Shown here in pieces: positions 51,427-62,630 of a DNA stretch of 62,630 bases; positions within the stretch are counted from its first letter, which is position 1, and the number at the start of each line of letters is the position of its first letter. The position numbers and the translations under genes were made by a program. The notes beneath the pieces were generated by a model. That model did no database searches and was not told where the DNA came from. It saw only the letters and a list, made by a program, of their open reading frames with translations. This stretch comes from Sphingomonas sp. 32-62-10 (GTDB lineage Bacteria > Pseudomonadota > Alphaproteobacteria > Sphingomonadales > Sphingomonadaceae). The stretch is from the NCBI GenBank assembly GCA_002280555.1, contig NCEE01000017.1, positions 1 through 62,630 of the forward strand, in the 5' to 3' direction.

Positions 51427-54258
51427 TTATTTCGCGCTCGCGACGGACGCGGCGGGGATCACCTCAACCGGCAAGCCAAGGCTGTCAAGCTGCGGGCGCA
51501 CCACCTTGGCATCGCCCACCACCACCCAGACGAACTTGTTCGGGTCGATTGCCTTGCGTGCCGCAGCGTCAAGCGCCAGCGGGGTCATCGCGCGATATTT
51601 TTGCGTGATGGTCGCGTAGTAATCGTCAGGGCGCTTATACTGGTCGTTGAGCAGCATCGCACTGAGCACCGCACCCGCGGTTTCAAAGTTCCCGGCCAGT
51701 TCGCGAGTCGCACCGTTGATGGTCCGTTCGAACTCGGTCTGGGTGATGCCTTTTGGTCCCAGAAACTCCTTCAGATCGACCATAAGCGAGGCGATCGACT
51801 CACCCGTCTTGTCGGCCTGAACCGGCGCGCGGATGCCGTAGATCACGGCGTTTTCGTTGCGCGCAAAACCGCCCCCTGCGCCATAGGACCAATGCTTCGT
51901 CTCGCGCAGATCCATGTTGATGCGCGACAGGAAATCGCCGCCCAGCACATCATTTGCCAATTCGGCATCGAGCAGATCATCACTGCCCTTCAGCGGCGTG
52001 AGCTGCCCGCCCGCAATCAGCGATTGCGGCGAATCGGGCCGATCGACGAGCACGATGCGGGGGCTTGCCTGTACCGCGCCGACGCTGAAATCCTTCACGC
52101 CAGCCGTGCCGGTGCCGGTCCAGTCGCCGAAGCGCGCGTCGAGCATGGTCTTGACCTGCGCGAGCGGCAAATCGCTGACAACGAAGATCTTCGCCTTTTC
52201 GGGGCGCAACCAGGCCTGCTGAAACGCAACCAGATCATCCCGCGTCAGCTTCGCAACCGCCGCCGGATCGCCGCCGCCTGCCGCCGTTTTGGCATAAGGC
52301 GATGCCGGACCATAGACGAGCTTGGGCAGTACACGCCCGGCAAGGCCCTGCGGGTTGGTCAGCTCTTGCTGGATGCCGGCGAGCTGCGTGTTGCGCAGCC
52401 GCGCAACCTCATCGTCGCGGAACGCAGGATTGCGGACGACATCGGCAAACAGATCGAGCCCGCCAGCCACATTGGCGCTGGGGACAGACACGCTGAGAAA
52501 GGTGCGGTCGGCACTGGTGCCGTCACCGAAGCTGACACCCAGCCGCTCGCGTTCTTCGGCAATCGCGATCGAATCGCGCGATTTTGTGCCTTCGTCGAGC
52601 AGTGACAGGGTGAGCTGCTGCACACCCAATTTGTCGGCCGGATCAGCGGTCGCCCCGGCGTCAAAGCTGATCTGCGCCCGTGTGATCGGCACGGCATCGC
52701 GCTGGGCATAAATCAGCTCGATGCCATTGCTCAACCGTGCGCGCTGGACCTTCGGGAACACCAGATTGGCGACGGGTCCCACGGTTGGCTGGGCACCGCG
52801 TGTGCCCATCGGCGCCTGTGGCGGCGCGGCAGGGGCGGGCTTGGGCGCTGCGGCAACATCGCCGGTTGCTTCGCGCGGGCCGTTTTCAACCGATACCGCA
52901 TAAACAGGGCGCGACAGCCATTTCTGCGCGGTCGCCTGAACGCTCGCCGGCGTCTGCGCGGCCAGATCTGCAAGCTGCTTCTTGAAGAACACCGGATCGT
53001 TCGAGAACAACTCACCCGACGCCAACGCCACCGCTTTGCCGCCAAAGCCACCGACTGATTCAAGGCCCGCGATGCGGCGGGTGACACTGGACGTGACCGT
53101 TCGCTGGAGCTCGTCCGCCGTCGGACCAGTCTTCAGGAAATCGGCGATCACTTCATCGAGCCGCTTGTTCGCCAGCGCGACATCGACGCCGGGACGGACA
53201 ACCATCACCACCTGGAACACGCCGGCCTGCGACTGGGCACCGAAGCCTGCGCTGGCCTGAACCGCCAGTTTTTCCTTTCGCACCAGCACATTGGCAAGCC
53301 GCGAGCTCGACAGGCCGCCAAGGACCGAAGCCGCTGCCGTCAAGCCGGCTGCATCGGGATCGTTCAGGCCCGGCACCGCCCAGAGCCGTGTGACGAGCGT
53401 CGCAGCAACGCGATCCTTGATCACATCGGCCTTGGGCGCATCCAGCGTTGGAATCGTCACCGTCGGCAACGCGGTTTGCGGCCCGCGCGCAATGCCGCCG
53501 AAATACTTGGTCACCAGCGCCTTGGCGGTCTTCACGTCGACGTCACCCGCCAGCACCAGCACGGCATTGTTCGGCCCATAATGATTGCGGAACCAACCCT
53601 TCACATCATCAAGGCTGGCAGCATCAAGATCGGCCAGCGAGCCAATGACGGTGTGGCCATAGGGATGGCCTTCGGGATAGAGCCCGCCGAAAATCTTGTA
53701 CTGGAGCAAGCCATAGGGTTGGTTATCGCCCTGGCGCTTTTCGTTCTGAACCACGCCGCGCTGCTCATCGAGCACGCCTTGCGTGACCGCGCCGAGCAGA
53801 TAGCCCATGCGGTCGCTTTCCAGAAACAACGTCTTTTCGAGCGCGGGCGTGGGCACGGTTTCGAAATAATTGGTGCGATCGAAGTTGGTCGTGCCGTTGA
53901 GATCAGTCGCGCCGACCTGCTTCAGCGGTTCAAAAAAATCGCCAGGGGCATTTTCAGACCCGTTGAACATCAGATGTTCGAACAGATGCGCAAAACCGGT
54001 GCGGCCCTTGGGCTCGAACTTCGACCCGATATTGTACCAGACGGACACCGCGACCACGGGCGCCTTGCGATCGGTATGGACCAGCACGCGCAAGCCATTC
54101 GGCAGAGTGAAGCGCTGATAAGGAATGTCGACCTTCTTGATCAGCGAGGCAACCGGTGCCGGGGCAGTCGTGGTGGCCGGAGCCTTGGCGCCCGCTGCCA
54201 TCGGCGTGATGAGCGCAAACAATGCGACGCTGGAAAGCGCGAAGGACTTCGACGTCAT
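51427..54258 (-). CDS. M16 family metallopeptidase (two-domain, secreted)
   Basis: The 943-residue protein has a signal peptide (ALITPMAAGAKA) and two M16 modules. The first has the inverted zinc motif HLFEH at residues 91-95 (RTGFAHLFEHLMFNG). The second (from about 500) is catalytically inactive (QQLTLSLLDEGT). A Pro/Ala linker separates them. Such pitrilysin-like enzymes degrade peptides in the periplasm. It follows the penicillin-acylase gene on the same strand. Confidence 0.93.
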   Translation of the reverse strand: MTSKSFALSSVALFALITPMAAGAKAPATTTAPAPVASLIKKVDIPYQRFTLPNGLRVLVHTDRKAPVVAVSVWYNIGSKFEPKGRTGFAHLFEHLMFNGSENAPGDFFEPLKQVGATDLNGTTNFDRTNYFETVPTPALEKTLFLESDRMGYLLGAVTQGVLDEQRGVVQNEKRQGDNQPYGLLQYKIFGGLYPEGHPYGHTVIGSLADLDAASLDDVKGWFRNHYGPNNAVLVLAGDVDVKTAKALVTKYFGGIARGPQTALPTVTIPTLDAPKADVIKDRVAATLVTRLWAVPGLNDPDAAGLTAAASVLGGLSSSRLANVLVRKEKLAVQASAGFGAQSQAGVFQVVMVVRPGVDVALANKRLDEVIADFLKTGPTADELQRTVTSSVTRRIAGLESVGGFGGKAVALASGELFSNDPVFFKKQLADLAAQTPASVQATAQKWLSRPVYAVSVENGPREATGDVAAAPKPAPAAPPQAPMGTRGAQPTVGPVANLVFPKVQRARLSNGIELIYAQRDAVPITRAQISFDAGATADPADKLGVQQLTLSLLDEGTKSRDSIAIAEERERLGVSFGDGTSADRTFLSVSVPSANVAGGLDLFADVVRNPAFRDDEVARLRNTQLAGIQQELTNPQGLAGRVLPKLVYGPASPYAKTAAGGGDPAAVAKLTRDDLVAFQQAWLRPEKAKIFVVSDLPLAQVKTMLDARFGDWTGTGTAGVKDFSVGAVQASPRIVLVDRPDSPQSLIAGGQLTPLKGSDDLLDAELANDVLGGDFLSRINMDLRETKHWSYGAGGGFARNENAVIYGIRAPVQADKTGESIASLMVDLKEFLGPKGITQTEFERTINGATRELAGNFETAGAVLSAMLLNDQYKRPDDYYATITQKYRAMTPLALDAAARKAIDPNKFVWVVVGDAKVVRPQLDSLGLPVEVIPAASVASAK

Positions 54259-54320
54259 GGGATTATCCTCGATGTGATGAGAAACTTGTCGATCTATATC
54301 ATGGGATTATTGGCTGACAA

Positions 54321-56492
54321 TCAGGGACGATAAGCCCGCTCCTGATGCTTAGCCAGTTCGGTTGGATCAAACCAGACCGGCTTGGTTTTGTGGGCCACGA
54401 ACAGCGGCATCTGATCGGTATAATGCTTCGATTCAGGCCGGGTAGAGGCCGAACCGAACGGCTGGATTGAGGTCGAGCTGACCTTGCCCGCCTTGTCCCA
54501 GGCGATGAACATGATGAAACTGTCGCCATGCTTGACGACAAGCCGCCCGTCTGGTGCCTCGTCCCATGTGGAGGTGGCGCGCAGCACATCGGGGCCGCCG
54601 TCCATCGGCAGATCGACCTTCCCCTGCCGCAGCCGCAGCACGGTACCGAGCGGCGGATCGAGCTTGCCGAAATGCTTGATCAAATAATCGGCGGCGAGTT
54701 TCAGCTCGTCGCGCGCAATGGGCCAGGGTTTGCGGGGGTAATGGATTCGGTTGCCGCTGCGCAGCAACAGCACCGCCAGCGCATCGGCGCGGCCCTTTCC
54801 GTCATAGTTCCAGTCCCATTGTCGCATGAGATCGCGCGCCCGGGTGATCACCTTGTCGCCCTTGGGATCAACCGCCGCAATCTCGTTGAACCAGCGCGCG
54901 GCCCAACCGACCCGGCTGATCGCGGTATCATATTTGATGCGCTCCAGATCTGCCGCGCTGATCGACGCATCGGCGCCCATCAGCTCGATCGACCTTGTGC
55001 CGCGATTGGTGGTGTCGGTCTCGATTCCCAGCAGTGGGGAGAAATCGGCGGTGTCCAGCTCCGAGCCGATGCCCGCCGCCTGGAACGGCGTGTTGTTGGC
55101 ATTGATGAGGAAGCCCGACGCCGGATTGATGTTGCGCGGGATATTCGCCCAGGGGACGGTGCCGCTGTCGAGATTGCGTGACGTGTCGCCCGGCAGAACA
55201 TGCGTGTAATCGAAACCGGGCTTCCGCTTAAGGAAGGCGGCGTTGTAGAAATAGGCGATGTTGCCAGCCGCATCGGCATAGAGAAAATTAGTCGCCGGGA
55301 CCGCCTGTTTCGACAGTGCTGCCTGCCATTCGGCAAAGTCGCGCGCCTTGTTGAGGCGATAATATTCCTCGACCATGCCGAGCTGTTCGGGCGCGGCGTA
55401 GTGAATGGCAAAGGCGCCCTCGTCATTCTTGATCACCGGGCCATGAACCGAACGATAGGCCATGCGCGGCACGGGGAGTACGAACGGCCCCCACAGCTTC
55501 ACGTGCAGCCACACCCGCTGCTGTTCGAGCGGCAGCCATTTGCCATCGAAGCGATATTGCGTGCCGTCATCGTTCAGGACGAGCTTGTAGATATCGATCA
55601 TATCCGGCCGATTGACCGTGTTGGTCCAGCCCAGTGTCTTGTTGTGCCCCAGCAACGGATAGGGCGCACCGGGGAAGGTAGCGCCAGCAAAATCCCACCC
55701 GGCCTTTGAGTGCACGACGAGCTCATACCAAGCGACCCCGCCGCGATAGGGCTGGTGGGCATTGGAGACGAGCCGGGTGAAGCCGTCCGCCGACCGCTTG
55801 GGCGCGACGATGAAGGCGTTCGATCCGTTCATATTGCCTTCGCTGGTATCGCGCGGCGCATTTTCGCCTGTGGCGGTGACCGGCGCGATGCTGGGGGAGT
55901 CAGGTTTCGGCCCGGCGGTTTCCACCGGCAGCGGCTTGTTCCCCGCCAGCGCGCCAAGCACGGCATCGAGCCCGAAGAAGAACGGTGATCGCAGCACGAA
56001 CCCGGTCGCGATATCCTGGCCATTGACCGGGAACAGGTTGCGGAGCCGGACTTCGCCCGGGTGCTTTTCAGCAAAATGATTGAGCCCCGCGGCGTAAGCA
56101 TCGAGCAGCGCACGCACATCGGCAGGCTGCTTCATATAATCGCGCGTTACGGTTTCGCGCGCCCGCACCAGCCGCAACGCGTAATCGACGCCTGCGCCTG
56201 CCTGCCCGTTCAGCGCGCCAAAGCGGCCGCGCGTCATGGCGATCACGTCCTGCAGCGTCGAGAAATCATCCTCGGCATGGGCATAGGCGATGCCATAACC
56301 GACATCGGCATCGGTGGTGCCAAAGATGTGCGGGACGCCGAATGTGTCGCGAACAATGCGAACGTCATAGGTTCTTGCGGGAGGTGGCGGGGCAGCGGTC
56401 GCCGACAACGGCTCCCAGATCGCCAGCCCGATCGCCACCACAATGACGAACACGAGCACGCCTGCGCCCAGGCGCCCTAACAACTTCCGCAT
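54321..56492 (-). CDS. Penicillin acylase family protein (acylase, possibly AHL acylase)
   Basis: The 723-residue Ntn hydrolase has an N-terminal hydrophobic helix (VLVFVIVVAIGLAIW). The catalytic serine is about residue 224, at the autocleavage site NMNGSNAFIVAP. SNAHQPYRGGVAWYELVVHS and PGAPYPLLGHNKTLGWTNT downstream are typical. Family members cleave amide bonds of beta-lactams, acyl-homoserine lactones or other acylated amines; the substrate is not predictable. It is divergent from clpB. Confidence 0.9.
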   Translation of the reverse strand: MRKLLGRLGAGVLVFVIVVAIGLAIWEPLSATAAPPPPARTYDVRIVRDTFGVPHIFGTTDADVGYGIAYAHAEDDFSTLQDVIAMTRGRFGALNGQAGAGVDYALRLVRARETVTRDYMKQPADVRALLDAYAAGLNHFAEKHPGEVRLRNLFPVNGQDIATGFVLRSPFFFGLDAVLGALAGNKPLPVETAGPKPDSPSIAPVTATGENAPRDTSEGNMNGSNAFIVAPKRSADGFTRLVSNAHQPYRGGVAWYELVVHSKAGWDFAGATFPGAPYPLLGHNKTLGWTNTVNRPDMIDIYKLVLNDDGTQYRFDGKWLPLEQQRVWLHVKLWGPFVLPVPRMAYRSVHGPVIKNDEGAFAIHYAAPEQLGMVEEYYRLNKARDFAEWQAALSKQAVPATNFLYADAAGNIAYFYNAAFLKRKPGFDYTHVLPGDTSRNLDSGTVPWANIPRNINPASGFLINANNTPFQAAGIGSELDTADFSPLLGIETDTTNRGTRSIELMGADASISAADLERIKYDTAISRVGWAARWFNEIAAVDPKGDKVITRARDLMRQWDWNYDGKGRADALAVLLLRSGNRIHYPRKPWPIARDELKLAADYLIKHFGKLDPPLGTVLRLRQGKVDLPMDGGPDVLRATSTWDEAPDGRLVVKHGDSFIMFIAWDKAGKVSSTSIQPFGSASTRPESKHYTDQMPLFVAHKTKPVWFDPTELAKHQERAYRP

Positions 56493-56576
56493 CCACCACC
56501 CCAGTCTCTATTTGCAACTAGCTTAGCGGCGATGGTGGCGCGATGCGAGGGTATTTCGGGAAGCCTCCTGCGTGGC

Positions 56577-56604
56577 CTTGTGTTGCAGATTGGCAACACT
56601 ACAT
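56577..56604 (+). promoter_or_regulatory. Candidate sigma-32-type clpB promoter with an embedded palindrome
   Basis: A CTTG -35-like element (56577-56580) and CTACAT (56599-56604) are 18 bp apart. This resembles alphaproteobacterial heat-shock promoters (CTTG-N17/18-CYTATNT). The spacer is exactly the inverted repeat TGTTGC-AGATTG-GCAACA (56581-56598), suggesting a repressor site. Confidence 0.5.
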
Positions 56605-56644
56605 CATGCCCATACCGCGTGCGGGCAAGAGACAGGGACTGGGC

Positions 56645-59269
<2,625 letters not shown>

Positions 59270-59274
59270 TGCGG

Positions 59275-59299
59275 AAAGGGGGCCTTCGGGCCCCCTTTT
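59275..59299. terminator. Bidirectional rho-independent terminator after clpB
   Basis: GGGGGCC-TTCG-GGCCCCC (59278-59295) with TTTT after it and AAA before it forms a strong UUCG-loop hairpin. It separates the convergent clpB and fasciclin genes. Confidence 0.9.
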
Positions 59300-59332
59300 G
59301 CCAGGCTTTTCGCTGTGGACCGACTTTGATCC

Positions 59333-59824
59333 TCACTTCGGCAGCAAGACCTTGTCGATCACATGGATCACCCCGTTCGAGGCGATGATGTCTGCCGTGG
59401 TCACCTTCGACTTGTTCACCTTCACACCGTTCCGCCCGTCGATGTGGACGGTCTGGCCCTGCACGGTCGCGACGTTCAGCCGCTTGCCGGCCAGCTGCTC
59501 CGAGGTCACCGCGCCCGGAACGACGTGGTAGGTCAGGATCTTGATCAACTGGTCCTTGTTTTCCGGCTTCAACAGATTCTCCAGCGTGCCCGCAGGCAGC
59601 GCCGCGAAGGCGGCGTTGGTGGGAGCGAACACGGTGAAGGGTCCGTCGCCTTTCAAGGTATCGACCAGTCCCGCCGCGCTGACAGCGGTGACCAGCGTCG
59701 AGAAGTCTGCATTCGACGAGGCGATGTCGACAATATCGGGTTCTTTCGGCGTGGCAACACAGGCGGACAGCAGTGCTGCCGCAGAGATAACTCCGGCAAA
59801 GCGGAATAGCGAACGGCGGTTCAT
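59333..59824 (-). CDS. Fasciclin-domain lipoprotein
   Basis: The 163-residue lipoprotein has its lipobox cysteine at 22 (AALLSAC). A single fasciclin domain follows (DFSTLVTAVSAAGLVDTLKGDGPFTVFAPTNAAFAALPAGT, then ILTYHVVPG and ASNGVIHVIDKVLLPK). Such proteins mediate surface adhesion. It is a paralogue of the next gene and lies in the Rhodobacterales-like segment. Confidence 0.93.
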   Translation of the reverse strand: MNRRSLFRFAGVISAAALLSACVATPKEPDIVDIASSNADFSTLVTAVSAAGLVDTLKGDGPFTVFAPTNAAFAALPAGTLENLLKPENKDQLIKILTYHVVPGAVTSEQLAGKRLNVATVQGQTVHIDGRNGVKVNKSKVTTADIIASNGVIHVIDKVLLPK

Positions 59825-59904
59825 GTGATGCTCCCTTGTCGGTTGAAAGATGGGCTTTGCCCGGAAAGGATGGGGGGCGCATCCGCCCCCCCGCGCGTGC
59901 CGCC

Positions 59905-60381
59905 TTACATCGGCGGCATCAGGACGCTGTCGATCACATGGATCACGCCGTTCGACGCCGCAATGTCCGCCCCGGAGATGACCACGCCGTTCACTTTCGG
60001 CCCGCCGTCCAGCGTGATGGTGATTTCCGCGCCATTCACGGTGGCGGCCTTCATGCCTTCGGTCAGGTCGGTCGACATGACCTTGCCCGGCACGACGTGG
60101 TAGGTCAGGATCGCGGTCAGCTTGTCCTTGTTTTCGGGCTTCAGAAGATCCTCGACGGTCCCCGCCGGCAGGGCCGCGGAGGCAGCGTCGGTCGGGGCGA
60201 ACACGGTGAAGGGGCCCGGCCCTTTCAGCGTCTCGACCAGGCCAGCCTGCGTCAGCGCGGCGGCCAGCGTGTTGAACGTGCCCGCGGCGACTGCGGTGTC
60301 GACGATGTCCTTCTCTTGCGCGGCGGCAGGCATCGCAAAGGCGGTGGCGGCGGTCAGAGCCAGGAAAGTTCTGCGGATCAT
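59905..60381 (-). CDS. Secreted fasciclin-domain protein
   Basis: The 158-residue protein has a signal peptide (TFLALTAATAFAMPAAAQ). A fasciclin domain like its neighbour's follows (TLKGPGPFTVFAPTDAASAALPAGT, LTYHVVPGKVMSTDL, IAASNGVIHVIDSVLMPPM). It lacks the lipobox of the paralogue. The gap to the next gene is 80 bp. I chose ATG 60381 (MIRRTFLALTA). Confidence 0.93.
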   Translation of the reverse strand: MIRRTFLALTAATAFAMPAAAQEKDIVDTAVAAGTFNTLAAALTQAGLVETLKGPGPFTVFAPTDAASAALPAGTVEDLLKPENKDKLTAILTYHVVPGKVMSTDLTEGMKAATVNGAEITITLDGGPKVNGVVISGADIAASNGVIHVIDSVLMPPM

Positions 60382-60688
60382 AGGTGTCACTCCCGTTTGA
60401 TCGGTCATGCCGTCATTGGCAGAGGTTGATAGGGCCGGGACGGGACAACGGATCAGTCCGACAATCCCGTGAGCGGCGCTTGACCTGGCCGCCGGGTGCC
60501 CTAAGCCGGGCCTCGCCAGAGTTTCCAGTCAAGTGTCCGCGACCATTGTTCAACAATCGTGAACAGCCGATCTGATCGTTTCTGCCTGACACGCTTTGTT
60601 TCACGCGTCTTGCGCAGTCGTGACGTGGTTTGTTTTGCCTTTCATCCGCGAAGGCGCATCTTTGGCCAAACCGCAAGAGGAGCCCGCC
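60382..60688. other. Intergenic region between the fasciclin and msrP genes
   Basis: The 307 bp hold promoters for the divergent genes. I see no further gene, repeat or clear operator; the msrP ribosome site (AGAGGAG) is at its right edge. Confidence 0.5.
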
Positions 60689-61597
60689 ATGCGCCGACTG
60701 ACCTGGTCTGATGTCACCCCAAAGCCGATCTGGTTGAACCGTCGCCAGCTGATGACCGGGGCCGCGACGTTGCTGGCCACGCCGGCCCTGGCCAGACTTG
60801 ACCCTGAGCCGACGCCGAGCCGGTATTCCACCACGGAAGCGCCGAACGCGCTGGAGGACATTACGGCCTACAACAACTTTTACGAGTTCGGCACCGGCAA
60901 GGGCGACCCGGCCGAATATGCTGGCGCGATGAAGACCGATCCGTGGTCGATTGTCATCGACGGGCTGGTCGACCGCCCGGGCACCTATGACCTTGCCGAT
61001 GTGATGAAGGGCCAGCCGCTGGAGGAACGCATCTACCGGCTGCGCTGCGTCGAGGCCTGGTCGATGGTCGTGCCCTGGATCGGGTTCGAGCTTGCGGGTC
61101 TTCTGAACCGGGTCGGTGTCCAGTCCGGCGCGAAGTTCGTCGCCTTCGAAACCCTGGCGCGGCCCGAGGAAATGCCGGGCCAGGCCTCGCCCTTCATCGA
61201 GTGGCCCTATCGTGAGGGTCTGCGGCTGGACGAGGCGATGCATCCGCTGACCATCCTTGCCACCGGTCTGTATGGCGAGGCGATGCCGAACCAGAACGGC
61301 GCGCCGATCCGGCTGGTGGTGCCGTGGAAATACGGGTTCAAGTCGATCAAGTCGATCGTCCGGATCAGCCTGGTCGACAAGATGCCGCCGACGACCTGGA
61401 ACATGCTGCAACCGTCGGAATATGGCTTCTATTCAAATGTGAATCCCAAGGTTGACCATCCGCGCTGGAGCCAGGCATCGGAACGCCGGATCGGTGCGGG
61501 CCTCTTCGGCGGGCGGCAGGACACGCTGATGTTCAACGGATACGAGGCCGAGGTGGCGGGCCTGTATGTCGGTCAGGATCTGACGGTCGACTTCTGA
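60689..61597 (+). CDS. msrP: Protein-methionine-sulfoxide reductase catalytic subunit MsrP
   Basis: The 302-residue periplasmic molybdoenzyme reduces oxidised methionines in envelope proteins. The twin-arginine region is NRRQLMTGAATLLATPALA. The molybdenum cysteine is Cys120 (RLRCVEAWSMVVPW). Further signatures are NNFYEFGT, WKYGFKSIKSIVRI and YSNVNPKVDHPRWSQASERRIG. The ATG at 60689 has AGAGGAG upstream. It overlaps msrQ by one base. Confidence 0.96.
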   Translation: MRRLTWSDVTPKPIWLNRRQLMTGAATLLATPALARLDPEPTPSRYSTTEAPNALEDITAYNNFYEFGTGKGDPAEYAGAMKTDPWSIVIDGLVDRPGTYDLADVMKGQPLEERIYRLRCVEAWSMVVPWIGFELAGLLNRVGVQSGAKFVAFETLARPEEMPGQASPFIEWPYREGLRLDEAMHPLTILATGLYGEAMPNQNGAPIRLVVPWKYGFKSIKSIVRISLVDKMPPTTWNMLQPSEYGFYSNVNPKVDHPRWSQASERRIGAGLFGGRQDTLMFNGYEAEVAGLYVGQDLTVDF

Positions 61598-62205
61598 TGG
61601 ACCGGATCAACGCCCTTTCCCGCCGGGTGCCGACCTGGGTGGTCTACGGTCTGGGCCTGGTGCCGCTTGGCGTTCTGGTCTGGGGGGCGATTTTCGGCGG
61701 CCTGGGTCCCGACCCGGTCAAGGCGATCGAGCGGTCACTCGGCCTGCGCGGCCTGCAATTTCTGCTGGCTTCGCTGGCGATCACGCCCTTGCGCTGGGTG
61801 GGGCTGAACCTGATCCGCTTTCGCCGCGCGCTTGGGCTGCTGGCCTTCCTCTATATCGCGCTGCATTTGACGGCCTGGGTCTGGCTGGACATGGGGCTGC
61901 GCTGGGAAGAGATGCTGGCTGACCTGACAAGACGGCCCTTCGTGATCATCGGGATGATCGGGTTTCTGCTGCTGCTGCCGCTGGCCGCAACGTCCTGGAA
62001 CGGCGCGATCCGGCGGATGGGGGCCGCAGCCTGGGGGCGGCTGCACCGGTTGGCCTATCTCGCGATTCTGGCGGGCGTGCTGCACTATGTGATCTTGTCG
62101 AGGGTCTGGACCGCGCAGTTGCTGATCTATGCTGCCGTGGCAGTGGGGCTGCTGGCGCTGCGCCTGCTGCGAAGGTCACGTCCCGCACGCCGCGCGATGG
62201 CCTGA
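61597..62205 (+). CDS. msrQ: Protein-methionine-sulfoxide reductase heme-binding subunit MsrQ
   Basis: The 202-residue membrane protein has six helices and the ferric-reductase-like heme ligands: IALHLTAWVWLDMGLRWE, WGRLHRLAYLAILAGVLHYVIL. It passes electrons from the quinone pool to MsrP, with which it forms an operon. Confidence 0.95.
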   Translation: MDRINALSRRVPTWVVYGLGLVPLGVLVWGAIFGGLGPDPVKAIERSLGLRGLQFLLASLAITPLRWVGLNLIRFRRALGLLAFLYIALHLTAWVWLDMGLRWEEMLADLTRRPFVIIGMIGFLLLLPLAATSWNGAIRRMGAAAWGRLHRLAYLAILAGVLHYVILSRVWTAQLLIYAAVAVGLLALRLLRRSRPARRAMA

Positions 62206-62342
62206 CCCCGGAAAATCATGCGGCCGGGGCAAGAAAATTGCCACGGCACCGCGTCGATTGTGGCGTTTCTTTCGTCAACTACCAGATTTTGCGTTGTTTT
62301 TGGCCAGTCACAAATTTTTTGCCGGATCGGCGTTTTTTGCTC

Positions 62343-62371
62343 TTGCGGGCACCGCGCGGCGTCCGTAAATA
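62343..62371 (+). promoter_or_regulatory. Candidate rrn promoter (right end)
   Basis: TTGCGG (62343-62348) and TAAATA (62366-62371) are 17 bp apart, with T-rich tracts upstream (62290-62340) that could be an UP element. It directs transcription toward the boxA. Confidence 0.55.
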
Positions 62372-62510
62372 CCCCTTCACCGAAGCGGAAACGTGAAGGT
62401 GACGGATCGCGGCGTGGGCAAGACAACGCCGAGGTTTGGAAAATCTGAAGGCAAGGCGCGAAGGGATACGCCAGAAAATTGGCGGATCGCACGTTTTTTG
62501 TCTGACGATG

Positions 62511-62521
62511 GCTCTTTGACA
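62511..62521 (+). promoter_or_regulatory. boxA antitermination site (right rRNA leader)
   Basis: GCTCTTTGACA is the same element as in the left leader and is close to the rrn boxA consensus. Confidence 0.8.
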
Positions 62522-62630
62522 TTGATGGAATTGAAGGGATATGTGGGCGGTTTGGGCGCATCGGCGTCTTATCGCAGCATATCGGCCTACTAGGGTGGCG
62601 GGGTGACCTGGTTCCCGATGATGTAGGTGT

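Larger units (their letters stand above)
62206..62630 (+). other. Second rRNA operon promoter and leader (16S lies beyond the window)
   Basis: No gene is visible here. Instead there is A/T-rich sequence, a promoter, a CCTTCAC/GTGAAGG hairpin (62374-62399), a boxA, and GAAGGGATATGTGGGCGG. That block matches the leader near the left end of the window but diverges after it. The 16S gene is expected a little past the right edge. Confidence 0.8.

Overview
The window is almost entirely an alphaproteobacterial chromosome segment of the Sphingomonas type. It is GC-rich and gene-dense, with many ATGA or TGATG overlaps and no phage, IS or CRISPR. The first 98 bases are the reverse complement of a sphingomonad-type 16S rRNA 5' end, preceded by its leader, a boxA site and a consensus rrn promoter.

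From about 0.6 to 57.8 kb the content is mostly housekeeping. It includes a polysaccharide flippase, a CBS protein, tandem DUF4139 secreted proteins, DUF4167, prmC-prfA-hisS, a TauE permease, a Tat-exported aminotransferase, M61 peptidase, ppa, and a VapBC-type pair joined to an EamA transporter. These are followed by ispG-gdx, an acyltransferase, isoaspartyl peptidase, S1/P1 nuclease, an AraC regulator, a WYL-regulated cluster, and an SPFH/ribbon-helix-helix/small-membrane-protein operon. Then come the Tol-Pal operon (ybgC-tolQRAB-pal), an ABC exporter, ruvA-VOC-ruvB, ruvC, yebC, a HEPN-like protein, gapR, an amidohydrolase, pyk, rpmJ, an M14 carboxypeptidase, gpmA, purE and purK, an M16 peptidase, a penicillin-acylase family protein and the start of clpB.

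Inside clpB (roughly 57.78-57.90 kb) the sequence changes character. The N-terminal half is sphingomonad-like. The C-terminal half, and everything after it (two fasciclin proteins, msrP, msrQ and a second rRNA leader with its own promoter and boxA), looks like Rhodobacterales. Both ends therefore run outward into rRNA operons whose leaders differ. The simplest reading is a chimeric contig joined in the conserved clpB gene; recombination in one genome is the less likely alternative.

The other notable structures are local. The start of prfA is duplicated around a palindromic repeat insertion. The last ~110 codons of hisS have foreign composition. A 0.3-kb segment of the SPFH operon is duplicated 2 kb away. 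Perfect or near-perfect palindromes sit at the promoters of clpB, the SPFH operon and the WYL cluster. Sphingomonad-type intergenic palindromic repeats are scattered between genes. I see no single convincing new defence or biosynthetic system. The SPFH/RHH/membrane-protein module and the standalone HEPN-like protein are the best candidates for under-described biology.
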